Positions 32,862-42,815 are shown, numbered from the stretch's first letter. The stretch: DNA of 60,365 nucleotides from Prevotella sp. (GCA_017940545.1 JAGAYI010000030.1:1-60365); one strand, 5' to 3'. A program made the numbers and translations. The notes: a model not told the origin generated them from the sequence alone.

Positions 32862-34574
32862 TCAATTCTTTTTCGCCCAAGTGTCTTTCAATCCTACGGT
32901 GCGGTTGAAGACGAGATGGTCGGGCGTTGAGTCAAGATCGGGCGTGAAATAGCCGATGCGCTGGAACTGCAGGAAGTCACCCGGTTGCTTCTCCTTCAGA
33001 TATTGCTCCACATAGCAGTTTTTCAGCACGGTGAGCGACTGCGGGTTGAGCAGTTCGTGGAAGTCGTGCACGTCAGCAGCAGGGTTCTCCACGGAGAACA
33101 GCCGGTCGTAGAGCCTGACTTCAGCAGGCAGGCAATGGTTGGCACTCAGCCAGTGCAGCGTCTTTCCCTTAATCTTGCGGTCGGCACCGGGCAGTCCGCT
33201 GCGTGTCTCCGGGTCGTAGGTGGCATAGATGGTGGTCACGTTGCCTTCGGCATCCTTGTCGCAGGGGTGCTCCTCGTCGCACTTAATGATGTAGGCATTC
33301 TTCAGGCGCACCTCCTTGCCGGGAGCCAAGCGCTGGAATTTCTTTTCGGCCACCTCCATGAAGTCGTCGCGCTCTATCCACAGTTCGCGGCTGAAGGTGA
33401 TGGTGTGCGTGCCGTCAGCCTCGTCCTCGGGGTTGTTCACGGCGGTCAGCTCTTCGCTCTTTCCCTCCGGATAGTTCGTAATGACCAGCTTGACGGGGTT
33501 CAGCACGGCGCTGACGCGGCAGGCCTTCTTGTTCAGGTCGTCACGGACGGCGGCTTCCAGGAGCGCATAGTCGTTCAGTGCGTCAAACTTGGTGTAGCCT
33601 ATGCTGTCAATGAAGTTGCGGATGCTTTGTGCAGAGTAGCCGCGGCGACGCATGCCACAAACGGTTGGCATGCGGGGGTCGTCCCAACCGTTGACTAACT
33701 TCTCATCTACCAGCGCCTTCAGTTTACGCTTCGACATGACGGTGTAGGTCAGGTTCAGACGGTTAAACTCTATCTGGCGTGGGCGGTAGTCATGCTGTTG
33801 GTCTTTTTCCTGCAACAAATCCACGAACTTGTCGTAGAGCGGACGGTGCGGCACAAACTCTAAAGTACAGATGGAGTGGGTGACACCCTCGAAGTAGTCC
33901 GACTGTCCGTGGGCAAAGTCGTACATCGGGTAGCAGTGCCACTTGGTGCCCGTGCGGTGGTGGGGTGTCTGTATGATGCGGTAGATGACCGGGTCGCGAA
34001 AGTGCATGTTGGGGTTTGCCATGTCGAGCTTGGCGCGCAGCACCATGCTTCCCTCGACGGCCTCGGGAGTGTTCATGTGCTCAAACAGACGCAGGTTTTC
34101 CTCAATGGGGCGGTCGCGGAAGGGGCTGGCCACGCCGGGCTGGGTGGGGGTGCCCTTCTGGGCTGCTATCTGTTCGCTGGTCTGCTCATCGACGTAGGCC
34201 AGTCCTTGCTTGATGAGCCATACTGCCAGGTCCCAGAGTTTGTCAAAGTAGTCGCTGGCATAGTACAGGTTGCCCCACTTGAAGCCGAGCCACTCAATGT
34301 CGTGCAGAATGCTGTCAACATATTCCGTGTCCTCTTTTGAGGGGTTCGTGTCGTCGAAGCGCAGGTTGCAGACGCCGCCGAAGCGTTCTGCCACGCCGAA
34401 GTCCATGCAGATGGCCTTCGCGTGTCCGATGTGTATGTAGCCGTTCGGTTCCGGCGGGAAACGCGTCTGCAGACGGCCGCCGTTCTTGCCGGCCTCCAGG
34501 TCTTCCTTTACAAACTGCTCAACGAAGCTCAGGCTCCGCTTCTCCTCGTTCTCGGTAATTCTTTTCTCTTCCAT
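32862..34574 (-). CDS. glnS: Glutaminyl-tRNA synthetase
   Basis: Charges tRNA-Gln. The class I core has the HIGH-type motif PNGYIHIGHAK and the KMSKS-type VMSKRKL, followed by two beta-barrel anticodon-binding domains. I start at the ATG at 34574 (MEEKRITEN), 8 codons inside the longest frame, which begins with an unusual MRINRIQD stretch. The protein is then 570 residues, normal for the family. Confidence 0.96.
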   Translation of the reverse strand: MEEKRITENEEKRSLSFVEQFVKEDLEAGKNGGRLQTRFPPEPNGYIHIGHAKAICMDFGVAERFGGVCNLRFDDTNPSKEDTEYVDSILHDIEWLGFKWGNLYYASDYFDKLWDLAVWLIKQGLAYVDEQTSEQIAAQKGTPTQPGVASPFRDRPIEENLRLFEHMNTPEAVEGSMVLRAKLDMANPNMHFRDPVIYRIIQTPHHRTGTKWHCYPMYDFAHGQSDYFEGVTHSICTLEFVPHRPLYDKFVDLLQEKDQQHDYRPRQIEFNRLNLTYTVMSKRKLKALVDEKLVNGWDDPRMPTVCGMRRRGYSAQSIRNFIDSIGYTKFDALNDYALLEAAVRDDLNKKACRVSAVLNPVKLVITNYPEGKSEELTAVNNPEDEADGTHTITFSRELWIERDDFMEVAEKKFQRLAPGKEVRLKNAYIIKCDEEHPCDKDAEGNVTTIYATYDPETRSGLPGADRKIKGKTLHWLSANHCLPAEVRLYDRLFSVENPAADVHDFHELLNPQSLTVLKNCYVEQYLKEKQPGDFLQFQRIGYFTPDLDSTPDHLVFNRTVGLKDTWAKKN

Positions 34575-34607
34575 ATCTTGTATCCTATTAATTCTCAATT
34601 CTCAACC

Positions 34608-35642
34608 TCACTTAATCCCCCTCTCGTTCAGCGCCTGCTGATACCTTCTGGCGTTGGCCATGTGTTCCTCGCCGGTAGCGGCAAAGGCGTGGTGCCCTGA
34701 GAAGTCGTCCTTGGCACACATGAAGAGGTAGTCCGTCTTCGTGTAGTTCAGCACGGCATCAATGCCCTTGATGCTTGCCACCTTGATGGGCCCCGGTGGC
34801 AGCCCCTTGTTGCGGTAGGTGTTGTAGGGGCTGTCTATCGAGAGCAGGCTGTCGTAGAGCCGCTTCAGGTCAAAGCGTTTCCAGGCGAACTTAATGGTGG
34901 GGCAGGCCTGCAGGGGCATGTCCTTTGCCAGGCGGTTCAGGTAGAGTCCTGCAATGATGTGCTTCTCCTCCGTGTCGTTCGTCTCCTCATCTACGATGCT
35001 CGCCAGCGTCTGCACCTCGTTCGGCGTCAGTCCCATGGCGTCAGCCTTTTGCCGGCGTTCCGCCGTCCAGAAGGCGTCATGCTCTTTCTGCATGCGCTCC
35101 ATCAGGTCGTCGAGCGTCGTGTCCCAATATATATTATAGGTGTTGGGAATGAAAAGGCAGCTGATGGTCGCCGTGTCAGCCTTGTATTTTGCGCAGAATA
35201 TGGAGTCTGTCAGAGCCTGGGCAATGGCTGTGGAGTCGAGCATCAGCTTTTTCGACAGCAGGGCAGCCAGGCGTGTCATGGTGCGTGCCTCGGGCACCGT
35301 CAGGTTAACGGCCTCCTGGCGTCCGCCGCTCAGTCGTCTATATACGCTGACGGCTCCGTCGCCGGGCTCAATCCGGTATCGTCCCGTGCGTATGTCGTCG
35401 TCATAGTTCGTGTGCCGGGCAATGGTTCTGAAGGCAGTCATTCCGCAGCTGGAGGCAAACGGTTCCATCTTCGCAAACACCGAGTCAATGTCGTCGTCGG
35501 TGTCAATATACACATACTGTGCCTTGTCGCTCGTAGAGAGTGAGCACATCAGGTAGTAGCCCACCACGGCAACGATGCCCGCCAGTCCTGCGGCAGCGGC
35601 ATAGAGATAGACCTTGGGGTATTTGAAATTCGTTCTCTTCAT
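34608..35642 (-). CDS. mltG: Endolytic murein transglycosylase
   Basis: A 344-residue inner-membrane protein with one N-terminal membrane helix (about 10-32) and a periplasmic YceG/MltG domain. The catalytic region around LASIVDEETND contains the essential glutamate, and the end has the PLNPGPIKVAS-like block PPGPIKVASIKGIDAVLN. It terminates nascent glycan strands. glnS follows. Confidence 0.93.
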   Translation of the reverse strand: MKRTNFKYPKVYLYAAAAGLAGIVAVVGYYLMCSLSTSDKAQYVYIDTDDDIDSVFAKMEPFASSCGMTAFRTIARHTNYDDDIRTGRYRIEPGDGAVSVYRRLSGGRQEAVNLTVPEARTMTRLAALLSKKLMLDSTAIAQALTDSIFCAKYKADTATISCLFIPNTYNIYWDTTLDDLMERMQKEHDAFWTAERRQKADAMGLTPNEVQTLASIVDEETNDTEEKHIIAGLYLNRLAKDMPLQACPTIKFAWKRFDLKRLYDSLLSIDSPYNTYRNKGLPPGPIKVASIKGIDAVLNYTKTDYLFMCAKDDFSGHHAFAATGEEHMANARRYQQALNERGIK

Positions 35643-35814
35643 CTTGCTGTTACTGAAAGTGCCTGCAAAGGTACGAATTAGTGAGTAAAACGCAAAATTT
35701 ATTTTGATATTTTCGAACGGAAGTACCTTCGACGACAGTCAAAGGTAGTGCAAACTCCCTGCCTCCGGCGGGATTACCGCATGACGTCAGTTTTGCAGGG
35801 AGCATGGTTGGTTC

Positions 35815-36414
35815 TTATAGCTGCTGCAGTCGTGCTATGTATTTGCCGAGGATGTCGAATTCCAGATTGACCACCGAGCCGACTTTGATGTCGCAGAAGT
35901 TGGTGTGCTCAAAGGTATAGGGAATGATGGCCACCTGGAAGCTGTTGGCGGTGGGGTTGCACACGGTGAGCGAGACACCGTTGACGGTGACGGAACCCTT
36001 ATCTACGGTGAAGTATCCCCGGCGTGCCATCTCGCGGTCGGCATCGTACTCGAAGGTGAAGTAGGTGCTGCCGTCGGCATCGTCGATGGCCGTGCAGCGT
36101 GCCGTCTGGTCAACGTGCCCCTGGACGATGTGACCGTCCAGCCGGCCGTTCATGAGCATGGAGCGTTCCACGTTGACCTTGTCGCCCACCTGCAGCAGCC
36201 CGAGGTTCGAGCGGCGGAGTGTTTCCTTCATGGCGGTGACGGTGTAACATCCGTCGCCGATGCTGACAACGGTGAGGCATACGCCGTTGTGGGCTACGCT
36301 CTGGTCAATCTTCAACTCGCCGACGAACGAGCAGGTCAGCGTAAAGTCAATATTCTCACGGTCATGCTTGATGGCCGTAACGGTTGCAAATTCTTCAATA
36401 ATTCCGGAAAACAT
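35815..36414 (-). CDS. ribE: Riboflavin synthase, alpha subunit
   Basis: Condenses two lumazine molecules into riboflavin. The 199-residue protein has the two tandem lumazine-binding barrels, each with a conserved start (MFSGIIEE and IVQGHVDQ). No FMN riboswitch is recognisable upstream; the upstream gap instead encodes a rod-like RNA on the same strand. Confidence 0.95.
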   Translation of the reverse strand: MFSGIIEEFATVTAIKHDRENIDFTLTCSFVGELKIDQSVAHNGVCLTVVSIGDGCYTVTAMKETLRRSNLGLLQVGDKVNVERSMLMNGRLDGHIVQGHVDQTARCTAIDDADGSTYFTFEYDADREMARRGYFTVDKGSVTVNGVSLTVCNPTANSFQVAIIPYTFEHTNFCDIKVGSVVNLEFDILGKYIARLQQL

Positions 36415-36446
36415 AATTTCTTTTAGACTCCCTAAGTTAGATATAA

Positions 36447-36635
36447 AAAAAGAGAGGTCGTACCAGTGATGTGATGAAAACTCCTATTTCTAAGATTTGA
36501 GCGCTCGCCCACCGTTGTAATCCACCGGCATTGCTGCTGCCTCGCGGCATGTGGCCCGCCATTGGTGAGAGAAGACATCTCGGTTTTCAATTTAATTTGA
36601 TGAGTATCCCGATCTAACCGATACGACCTTTATCG
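36447..36635 (-). ncRNA. Rod-like stable RNA, 6S-like candidate
   Basis: On the minus strand a TATCTTTG -7 box (36640-36647) precedes an RNA of about 190 nt. It is closed by AGGTCGTA/TACGACCT (36622-36629 with 36455-36462), has an inner TGAAAAC/GTTTTCA stem, and an apical arm CACC-GGC...TGCC-GCGA-GGCA...GCC-GGTG. It ends at a U-run (A's at 36445-36450). Length, closing stem and bulged rod shape fit 6S RNA. The AGCAGC near the GCGA loop recalls SRP RNA, but the matching 5' side is absent. It could alternatively be a long ribE leader. Confidence 0.5.
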
Positions 36636-36639
36636 TGTG

Positions 36640-36647
36640 CAAAGATA
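36640..36647 (-). promoter_or_regulatory. -7 box for the rod-like RNA / ribE
   Basis: CAAAGATA on the plus strand reads TATCTTTG on the minus strand, 233 bases upstream of ribE. Confidence 0.65.
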
Positions 36648-36706
36648 CGAAGAAAAATGAAGAATGAATAATGAAGAATGAAGAATTTGCTGACGCTTGT
36701 TATTTT

Positions 36707-39700
36707 TTAACGTTCTGACTGTTTCTGTTCGGCCAACTTCTGCTCACGGTAATTGGAAGGCGACATGCCCGTGGCCTCCTTGAAGGTGCGCATGAAGTAG
36801 ATCATGTCGCTGAAGCCTGCGCCTGTGGCTATTTCTTTCAGACTCAGACTGCTGTCTTCGTCGAACAGCTGTATGGCTTTCTTCAGTCGGTACTTGGTCA
36901 TGAATTCCTTGGGTGTCATGCCCGTGTATGTCTTCAGCTTGTTAAAGTATTCCGTGCGTGCAAACGACGACTGGGCTGCCAAGTCGTCGTGGGTCATCTC
37001 GGTGTCGCTGTAGTGGGTTTCCAGCCATGCCATTTGCTTCTTCATGAACTCATAGTCCTCGGTACTGTCGATGATGACGTCCCTATCGCCTATTCGCAGC
37101 ACGTGACCGCGCTGTTGCGCCTTGGCTTTCTCCTGCACCATGAAGATGGCAGCGAGGATGGCGGCACCTAACAGAATAATGTATATCCAGACGGCGGTGG
37201 TGGAGAGGAACCAGTAGGGCGGCACCTTGATGTCTAACGTTCGCATGTCGTAGTTCTCAGGCGACTCTAAGAGGAAAGCCTTTACCCGGAACGTGTAGTT
37301 GCCGGTGGGCAGGTCGGCGTAGGTGGCGGTACGCGTCTTGTCGGCGTTCTGCCAGTCGCTGTCGTAGCCCTCCAGCATGTATTGGTAGTGTACGCGGTGC
37401 TGCAGCTGGTAGTTAAGCGACGCAAAGCGTACGGAGAACTGCGTGTCGTGCCCCGGCAGTTCCACGCTCTGGCTGTTGGGCACGTAGTGGCTGAAGGTCG
37501 GGTCATTGCGCGGACTGACAATCTTTCCCTCAAGCATGAAGTCGGTGATGCGGAGCTTCAGCTGCGAGCCGGCCGTGCTGGTCAGCTTCTTGCGGTCAAC
37601 GACGTAGTACCCGTTGAGGGTGCCGAAGAGGACGTTGCCGTCAGGCAGCGACAGGGCAGAGCCTTCAGAGCACATCGTGTCGTCAACGCCGTCCTGAATG
37701 GAGAAGGTGCTGAATATTTTTTTCCTGATGTCATACGAGCAGAGCACGTGGTCAGTGGCCAGCCACAGGTAGCCTTGACGGTCGAAGGCAATGCTGCGTA
37801 TCTCCTCTGACGGCAGACCGTCCTGGGCGTGGAAGTTCTCAAACCGCCAAAAGCCCTTCTCGTCCTTGCCTGTGGTGTGGCAGAGGCCGCCACCGTTGGT
37901 GCCCACCCACATGGAGCCGTCGGGGGCGGTGGCGATGCACACCACGTCGTTGCTGCCTATTTGGTTCTTGGGGTTTGACGTGTTCTTCAGGGGGCTGACA
38001 GCTACCTTCCTGTTGTGGCACGACATGATGAGGATGCCGTCGGTAGTGCCTGCCCAGATGTTTCCCTTGTTGTCCATGGCCAGCGTGCGCACCTTCTGAT
38101 AAGCCGCCTTGGGGTAGTTCTTGAGCAGGTTGTCCTTATGTGCTATGCGGAAGCTGCCGTCGGGCTGCCTGACCAGGATGTTGACACCGCCGCCGTAGGT
38201 GGCCACCCAGATGTTTCCCTCGCGGTCTTCCAGCGAGCAGTAGGCACGGTCGTCGTTCAGACTGTTGGGGTTGTCGGCACGGTGGCAGTAGCGGTTGAAG
38301 ACGTAGCCGCTGCCCCTGCGTGACATGCTGAACACGCCGCCGCCCTTGGTGCTGATCCAGTAGCTGCCGCCACGGTCTTTGCTGATGCCATATATGCGGC
38401 CAAAGGCGTTCCCCTTGTCGTCGCCCTTGATTTCCGTGCGCTGACCGTCCTTCATGATGATGAGCGAACTCAGCTTGTTGCCTATCAGCAGCTGCCGGCG
38501 CTCTTCGTCGTAGTACAGGGCACGTATCTCGTTGGCCGAGGTGTTCTCGCCTTCGAACAGCATGGCGCGCCTGATGGTGCGCTTGAGAATCTCCAGCTTT
38601 TCCAGACCTCGCCGGCTGGTTGATTCGAACACCACACCTTCGTCCAATGCCAGGAAAGCGTTGACGTTGTTCGAAAGGTTCCAGGGGTTGCCCGGGTCGT
38701 TGTGGAAAAACGCTATGTCGTCGGTCTCTGCATTGTAGTAGCCGAAGCCGCCGTGGTTCATGGCTGCCCAGATGGTGCCGCCGGCCTCCTGCATGATGGC
38801 CCCGTGCGAGTCATACTGCTGCATGAGTGTGTGCTGGGTGTAGTGCCTGACGGTTCCGGTTGCGGGGTTCATTCTTGATATGCCCTGGGCCAGTTGCGAG
38901 AACCAGATGTTATGCTGGCTGTCAACGTACATTCCCGTGAAGCGGTCGTTCAACTCTGCCAGGGTCTTAGGCTCTTGGCCCGGGGCGTACGACAGCAGTT
39001 TACCGTTGCTCGTACCGGCATAGATGGTATATCCGTCGGAGGCCATGCTCTGAATGTTCTCACCTTCAAAGATGCCCTTGCCGCTCAGCGTGTAGTCGCT
39101 GAGGCTGATGCGGCGCAGACCCTTGTCGGTGCCTGCCCACAGGTCACCCTGACGGCCTTCGGCAACGGTATTGACGTGAAGCACCCCGGCAGCAATGAGC
39201 CGTTTGCTGACGCCCTTGCCGTCAAGCTTCATGACGTAGATGCCCTCGCCCTCAATAATGGCCAGCACCTCGCCGTGGGTGGTTGCCAGCACGTCGTGGT
39301 TGGTCATCATGTTTTCGTAGCCGTCCACCCCCTCTAGTGGGTTGATGATGGTGTCTGTCAGGCGGTTCAGCACATAGATGCGCCCGTCGTACATGCGCAG
39401 CCAGACGTTCTGCGCCTGGTCGATGGTCATGGAGAAAATACGGTTGTGCAGAAAGGGTATGCCGCTCGCGTTGCCGGTCTGGTAGTTGTAGAAGTGGTAT
39501 CCGTCGAAACGTGACAGGCCGTTCCATGTGGCAATCCATATAAAACCATAGCCGTCGCGCTTCAGGTCGGCAATGGCGTCGCTGGTCATGCCGTCGTCGG
39601 CAGAGTAGTGCGACAGAGCTGCCTGCAGCTGCTGGCTCATGGCCGGTTGGGCGCTGAGCGACAGCGAGAGGATGGTTAACAGAAGGGCTTTAATGTAAGG

Positions 39701-39712
39701 TTTCAGTATCAT
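36707..39712 (-). CDS. Membrane propeller/AraC regulator without kinase or receiver
   Basis: A 1001-residue relative of Bacteroides hybrid two-component systems. A signal peptide or anchor (1-26) is followed by about 14 regulator-propeller repeats forming two periplasmic beta-propellers (about 40-730), and a Y_Y_Y domain (about 760-835, YQYMLEGYDSDWQNAD). After a membrane helix (about 850-872) there is only a short linker and an AraC helix-turn-helix pair (about 900-1000, LSLKEIATGAGFSD then MSPSNYRE). HisKA, HATPase and receiver modules are absent, so ligand binding must be passed straight to the DNA-binding domain at the membrane. Targets are probably glycan-use genes, but none adjoin it. 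Confidence 0.9.
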   Translation of the reverse strand: MILKPYIKALLLTILSLSLSAQPAMSQQLQAALSHYSADDGMTSDAIADLKRDGYGFIWIATWNGLSRFDGYHFYNYQTGNASGIPFLHNRIFSMTIDQAQNVWLRMYDGRIYVLNRLTDTIINPLEGVDGYENMMTNHDVLATTHGEVLAIIEGEGIYVMKLDGKGVSKRLIAAGVLHVNTVAEGRQGDLWAGTDKGLRRISLSDYTLSGKGIFEGENIQSMASDGYTIYAGTSNGKLLSYAPGQEPKTLAELNDRFTGMYVDSQHNIWFSQLAQGISRMNPATGTVRHYTQHTLMQQYDSHGAIMQEAGGTIWAAMNHGGFGYYNAETDDIAFFHNDPGNPWNLSNNVNAFLALDEGVVFESTSRRGLEKLEILKRTIRRAMLFEGENTSANEIRALYYDEERRQLLIGNKLSSLIIMKDGQRTEIKGDDKGNAFGRIYGISKDRGGSYWISTKGGGVFSMSRRGSGYVFNRYCHRADNPNSLNDDRAYCSLEDREGNIWVATYGGGVNILVRQPDGSFRIAHKDNLLKNYPKAAYQKVRTLAMDNKGNIWAGTTDGILIMSCHNRKVAVSPLKNTSNPKNQIGSNDVVCIATAPDGSMWVGTNGGGLCHTTGKDEKGFWRFENFHAQDGLPSEEIRSIAFDRQGYLWLATDHVLCSYDIRKKIFSTFSIQDGVDDTMCSEGSALSLPDGNVLFGTLNGYYVVDRKKLTSTAGSQLKLRITDFMLEGKIVSPRNDPTFSHYVPNSQSVELPGHDTQFSVRFASLNYQLQHRVHYQYMLEGYDSDWQNADKTRTATYADLPTGNYTFRVKAFLLESPENYDMRTLDIKVPPYWFLSTTAVWIYIILLGAAILAAIFMVQEKAKAQQRGHVLRIGDRDVIIDSTEDYEFMKKQMAWLETHYSDTEMTHDDLAAQSSFARTEYFNKLKTYTGMTPKEFMTKYRLKKAIQLFDEDSSLSLKEIATGAGFSDMIYFMRTFKEATGMSPSNYREQKLAEQKQSER

Positions 39713-39841
39713 TCGTTTCTGACGGTTTGTTGGAAAAACTTGCGCAAGTTACTAATATTTTCTGAATTACAAAACTTTTTCGCCGAAAACTTGTCTGTCT
39801 GATGCCTTTTTGCGGGGAAAGTGCCGGGGCTTAGCAAGAAA

Positions 39842-39874
39842 AGTGCCGCCTTTTCGCGGGAAAAAGGCGGCACT
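39842..39874. terminator. Hairpin between ompA-type gene and propeller regulator
   Basis: AGTGCCGCCTTTT (39842-39854) pairs with AAAAGGCGGCACT (39862-39874), usable on either strand. It terminates the porin gene on the minus strand. The AAAGTGCCG core also occurs just before it (about 39818). Confidence 0.8.
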
Positions 39875-39903
39875 CGGATGTTGAGTGAAGGTGAGTGAGC
39901 GAC

Positions 39904-41100
39904 TTACTCTGCGGTAGTGTCAAAGAACATGGCCACGCGGTTGAAGTCGTTTTCTTCCGACAGCTCGCTGGTGGCACCCATGCCCTCGGTAGTGATGCGT
40001 GCAGAAGAAACCTTGTAGCGGTTGATGAGTGCCGTCCTGACGGACTCGGCACGGGCCAGCGACAGCTTCATGTTCCGCTCGGGGTCACCCTCGGGCGAGG
40101 CGTAGCCCTTGATGAGCAGTTTGGCCTCGGGGTGGTTGCGCATGTACTTGGCAATCATCTCGATGCTGGCATACTGGGCAGCGTCGATGGTGCTCTTGCC
40201 CTGTCCGAAGATGACGATGGGCTGCAGCAGGTTCTTCTTCACCACAACAGTGGTCGAGGTGTGCGGCTGGTTCTCGCAGGCGGTCAGCTTTGCACGGAGG
40301 TCGTCCACCTGTGCCTGCAGGTCGGCAATGGTGCGCTTGCTGGCATCCAGCTTGCCGTCCTTCGACTCGCTTTCCTCGCGCAGCTGGTTAATCTTTGCGT
40401 TCAGCATGTTGATTTCCTGAATGTTACGCAGCGGCTCCACGGCATAGTTGTGGGTGCCGTTGCTGTTGCCGAACTTGTAAATCAGACCCACGTTGGCCTG
40501 CAGCATGGCGTTCTGGAAGTTGTACTTGAAGCCATTGCTGACGGACATGCCGCCGATGTAGTTCTCCAGCGGGTAGATAATGGCGGGCTCTATGTAGAGC
40601 TGCCAGGCCTTGTCCTCGCCCAGGTTGAAGGCGAGATCCAGACCGAACTTTGAGGTGATGAAGTTTGGCTTGTAGTCGGTGCCGAACTGGTGTCCCCAAC
40701 CGAAGCCACCCAGTGCGATGAGCTCCACGGTGCGGGGCTCGCCCTGATAGCCGCCGAAGAGGTTGCTCAGGTTGAACGTTCCTAACAGGTTCAGCATCGT
40801 TGCGTTGACGAACGTCTTGCTGTCATAGACCGACTTCTTGTTTGCCTTGAAGTAGGCATTGCCCTCAAGTGCCAGACCGAACACGGTGGTCAGGTTCTTA
40901 CCCACACGGAGTCCGACGTTGGGGGCCAGACCCTTGAACTTCATGGCGTTGTCGCCATTAAAGGTGCGTGTGGAAGAGATGCCTCCGTTGATGCCCATGT
41001 ACCAGTTGTCGCCGAACTTGTTGGCGGTAACGGCAGTATTCTGGGCGCTTACTGTTGCTGTCAGCATGGCAGCAGCAAACATCATTAATACTTTCTTCAT
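39904..41100 (-). CDS. OmpA-family outer-membrane protein
   Basis: A 398-residue protein with a signal peptide (MKKVLMMFAAAMLTATVSA), an N-terminal eight-stranded barrel-like region (about 28-215), a coiled-coil segment (about 225-270, INQLREESESKDGKLDASK) and a C-terminal peptidoglycan-binding OmpA domain (IAKYMRNHPEAKLLIKGYAS, then NRYKVSSARI). It tethers the outer membrane to peptidoglycan. A promoter lies upstream on the minus strand. Confidence 0.92.
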   Translation of the reverse strand: MKKVLMMFAAAMLTATVSAQNTAVTANKFGDNWYMGINGGISSTRTFNGDNAMKFKGLAPNVGLRVGKNLTTVFGLALEGNAYFKANKKSVYDSKTFVNATMLNLLGTFNLSNLFGGYQGEPRTVELIALGGFGWGHQFGTDYKPNFITSKFGLDLAFNLGEDKAWQLYIEPAIIYPLENYIGGMSVSNGFKYNFQNAMLQANVGLIYKFGNSNGTHNYAVEPLRNIQEINMLNAKINQLREESESKDGKLDASKRTIADLQAQVDDLRAKLTACENQPHTSTTVVVKKNLLQPIVIFGQGKSTIDAAQYASIEMIAKYMRNHPEAKLLIKGYASPEGDPERNMKLSLARAESVRTALINRYKVSSARITTEGMGATSELSEENDFNRVAMFFDTTAE

Positions 41101-41149
41101 GATTTTAATTTGATTGTTGATTTTTTTAGAAAATTATCCTGACATAATA

Positions 41150-41189
41150 AAAAGGAGTTTCAGGTTTTTTGAGGCCCGAGACTCCTTTT
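41150..41189 (-). terminator. Terminator of pgk
   Basis: AAAAGGAGTTTC (41150-41161) pairs with GAGACTCCTTTT (41178-41189), one G-U pair, with T-run on the minus strand. Confidence 0.75.
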
Positions 41190-41206
41190 TGTTTTCCTCT
41201 TATGGA

Positions 41207-42478
41207 TTACTCACCCTTGATGGCTGCAACACCGGGGAGCACCTTACCCTCGATGGCCTCGAGCAGTGCACCGCCGCCGGTAGAGATGTAGCTTACCTTG
41301 TCGGCCAGGCCGAACTTGTTGACGCAGGCTACAGAGTCGCCACCGCCAATCAGCGAGAAGGCTCCGTTGGCAGTAGCCTCGGCAATAGCGTCGCCGATGG
41401 CACGGCTACCAGCTGTGAAGTCGTCGCACTCGAAGACACCGGCAGGACCGTTCCACAGAATGGTCTTGGCACCCTTGATGGCCTCGGCAAATGCCTTCTG
41501 GCTCTCGGGACCGGCATCAACACCCTCGAAACCGGCGGGAACGTTGTTGGCAGGGCAGGTGATGATCTGAGCACCCGGCTTCACGGTCATCGTGTCAAAG
41601 TCCAGACCGTTGGTGGCTGTGCAGTCGCTGCCCAGAACCAGCTCCACGCCGTTCTTCTTGGCCAGCTCCTCGACGCCCAGGGCAACGTCCAGCTTGTCGA
41701 GTTCAACGATGGAGTCGCCAATCTCGCCGTTGTGTGCCTTGGCGAACGTATAGGTCATGCCGCCGCAGAGGATGAGCTTGTCAACCTTGCCGAGCAGATT
41801 CTCGATGATGCCAATCTTCGAACTTACCTTCGAGCCGCCCATGATGGCAACGAACGGACGGTTGATGTTCGACAGCACGTTGTCAACAGCCTTTACCTCT
41901 TTCTCCATCAAGAGGCCGAGCATCTTCGAGTCAGCGTCGAAATAGTCGGCAATGACAGCCGTAGAGGCGTGCTTGCGGTGAGCCGTGCCGAAGGCATCCA
42001 TCACGTAGCAGTCAGCGTATGAAGCCAGCGTCTTGGCAAACTCCTTCTGAGAAGTCTTCATGGCCTTCTTAGCCTCGTCGTATTCGGGAGTGCCCTTCTC
42101 AACGCCTACGGGCTTGCCCTCTTCCTCGGGGTAGAAGCGTAGGTTCTCCAGCAGCAGGGCCTCGCCCATCTTCAGGGCCTTAGCCTGCTCCTGAGCCTTG
42201 GCGCAGTCGGGAGCGAAAGCAACGGGAACGCCCAGTGCCTTCTCGACAGCCTCGCGAATCTGGCCCAGGCTCTTCTTCATATCCACCTTTCCCTTGGGCT
42301 TACCCATGTGGCTCATGATGATGACGGCACCGCCGTCGCCTAAGATTTTCTTCAGCGTGGGCAGCGCACCGCGGATGCGGGTGTCGTCCGTAATCTTACC
42401 ATTCTCGTCTAAGGGCACGTTGAAGTCAACGCGCACGATTGCCTTCTTGCCGGCAAAGTTCATTTCATTGATTGTCAT
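41207..42478 (-). CDS. pgk: Phosphoglycerate kinase
   Basis: Glycolytic enzyme making ATP from 1,3-bisphosphoglycerate. The 423-residue protein has the signature [13 protein letters not shown] and nucleotide-site GGGDSVACV. Lysine/alanine-rich and highly codon-biased, in line with strong expression. Monocistronic, with its own terminator. Confidence 0.97.
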   Translation of the reverse strand: MTINEMNFAGKKAIVRVDFNVPLDENGKITDDTRIRGALPTLKKILGDGGAVIIMSHMGKPKGKVDMKKSLGQIREAVEKALGVPVAFAPDCAKAQEQAKALKMGEALLLENLRFYPEEEGKPVGVEKGTPEYDEAKKAMKTSQKEFAKTLASYADCYVMDAFGTAHRKHASTAVIADYFDADSKMLGLLMEKEVKAVDNVLSNINRPFVAIMGGSKVSSKIGIIENLLGKVDKLILCGGMTYTFAKAHNGEIGDSIVELDKLDVALGVEELAKKNGVELVLGSDCTATNGLDFDTMTVKPGAQIITCPANNVPAGFEGVDAGPESQKAFAEAIKGAKTILWNGPAGVFECDDFTAGSRAIGDAIAEATANGAFSLIGGGDSVACVNKFGLADKVSYISTGGGALLEAIEGKVLPGVAAIKGE

Positions 42479-42815
42479 AACGTTAATTAACTATTTTACA
42501 ATTTGACTATTTGAATATTCTGTTGTTAAAAATCGGACGCAAAGGTACAACTTTTAATTGACAATCCATAATGGTTAATTGATAATTTAAAACTTTTTTG
42601 CGCTGTAACTCTCATATTGTCAACTACGCTTGTCAAAATGGTCACGTTCTTGAGGTTACTGTGGGATGTAAACAAAAAAGAAGGCCGCCGACTTCCCGGG
42701 GAGTCGGCGGCCTTCTATGGCGAGAGGATTGTCCCTGATACTCAGGGAATGTTCGTTTCAAACCGTTTGCCCCAGTCAGGGGCCTGCGCATCCGTCAGTG
42801 TTCGTCTGCCCGTTT
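42479..42815. other. Gap between pgk and HU-HIG with terminator hairpins
   Basis: Contains the pgk promoter on the minus strand (GTACCTTTGCG, with the box at about 42539-42546). The strong HU-HIG terminator is at 42680-42715, and small hairpins CCCTGA/TCAGGG (about 42734-42747) and GCCCC/GGGGC (about 42769-42783) also lie here. No gene is seen. Confidence 0.5.
42680..42715 (-). terminator. Very strong terminator of HU-HIG gene
   Basis: GAAGGCCGCCGACT (42680-42693) pairs perfectly with AGTCGGCGGCCTTC (42702-42715); the A-run at 42674-42679 gives the U-run on the minus strand. Confidence 0.9.

Noticed and set aside
36447-36635. FMN riboswitch or SRP RNA upstream of ribE
   Set aside because: The conserved FMN-element blocks are absent; for SRP the GGAA-type loop with the matching 5' strand of the symmetric loop is missing.
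42680-42715. Perfect 14-bp inverted repeat as a recombinase site
   Set aside because: It has a U-run in the HU-HIG direction and sits just past the gene; a terminator explains it.
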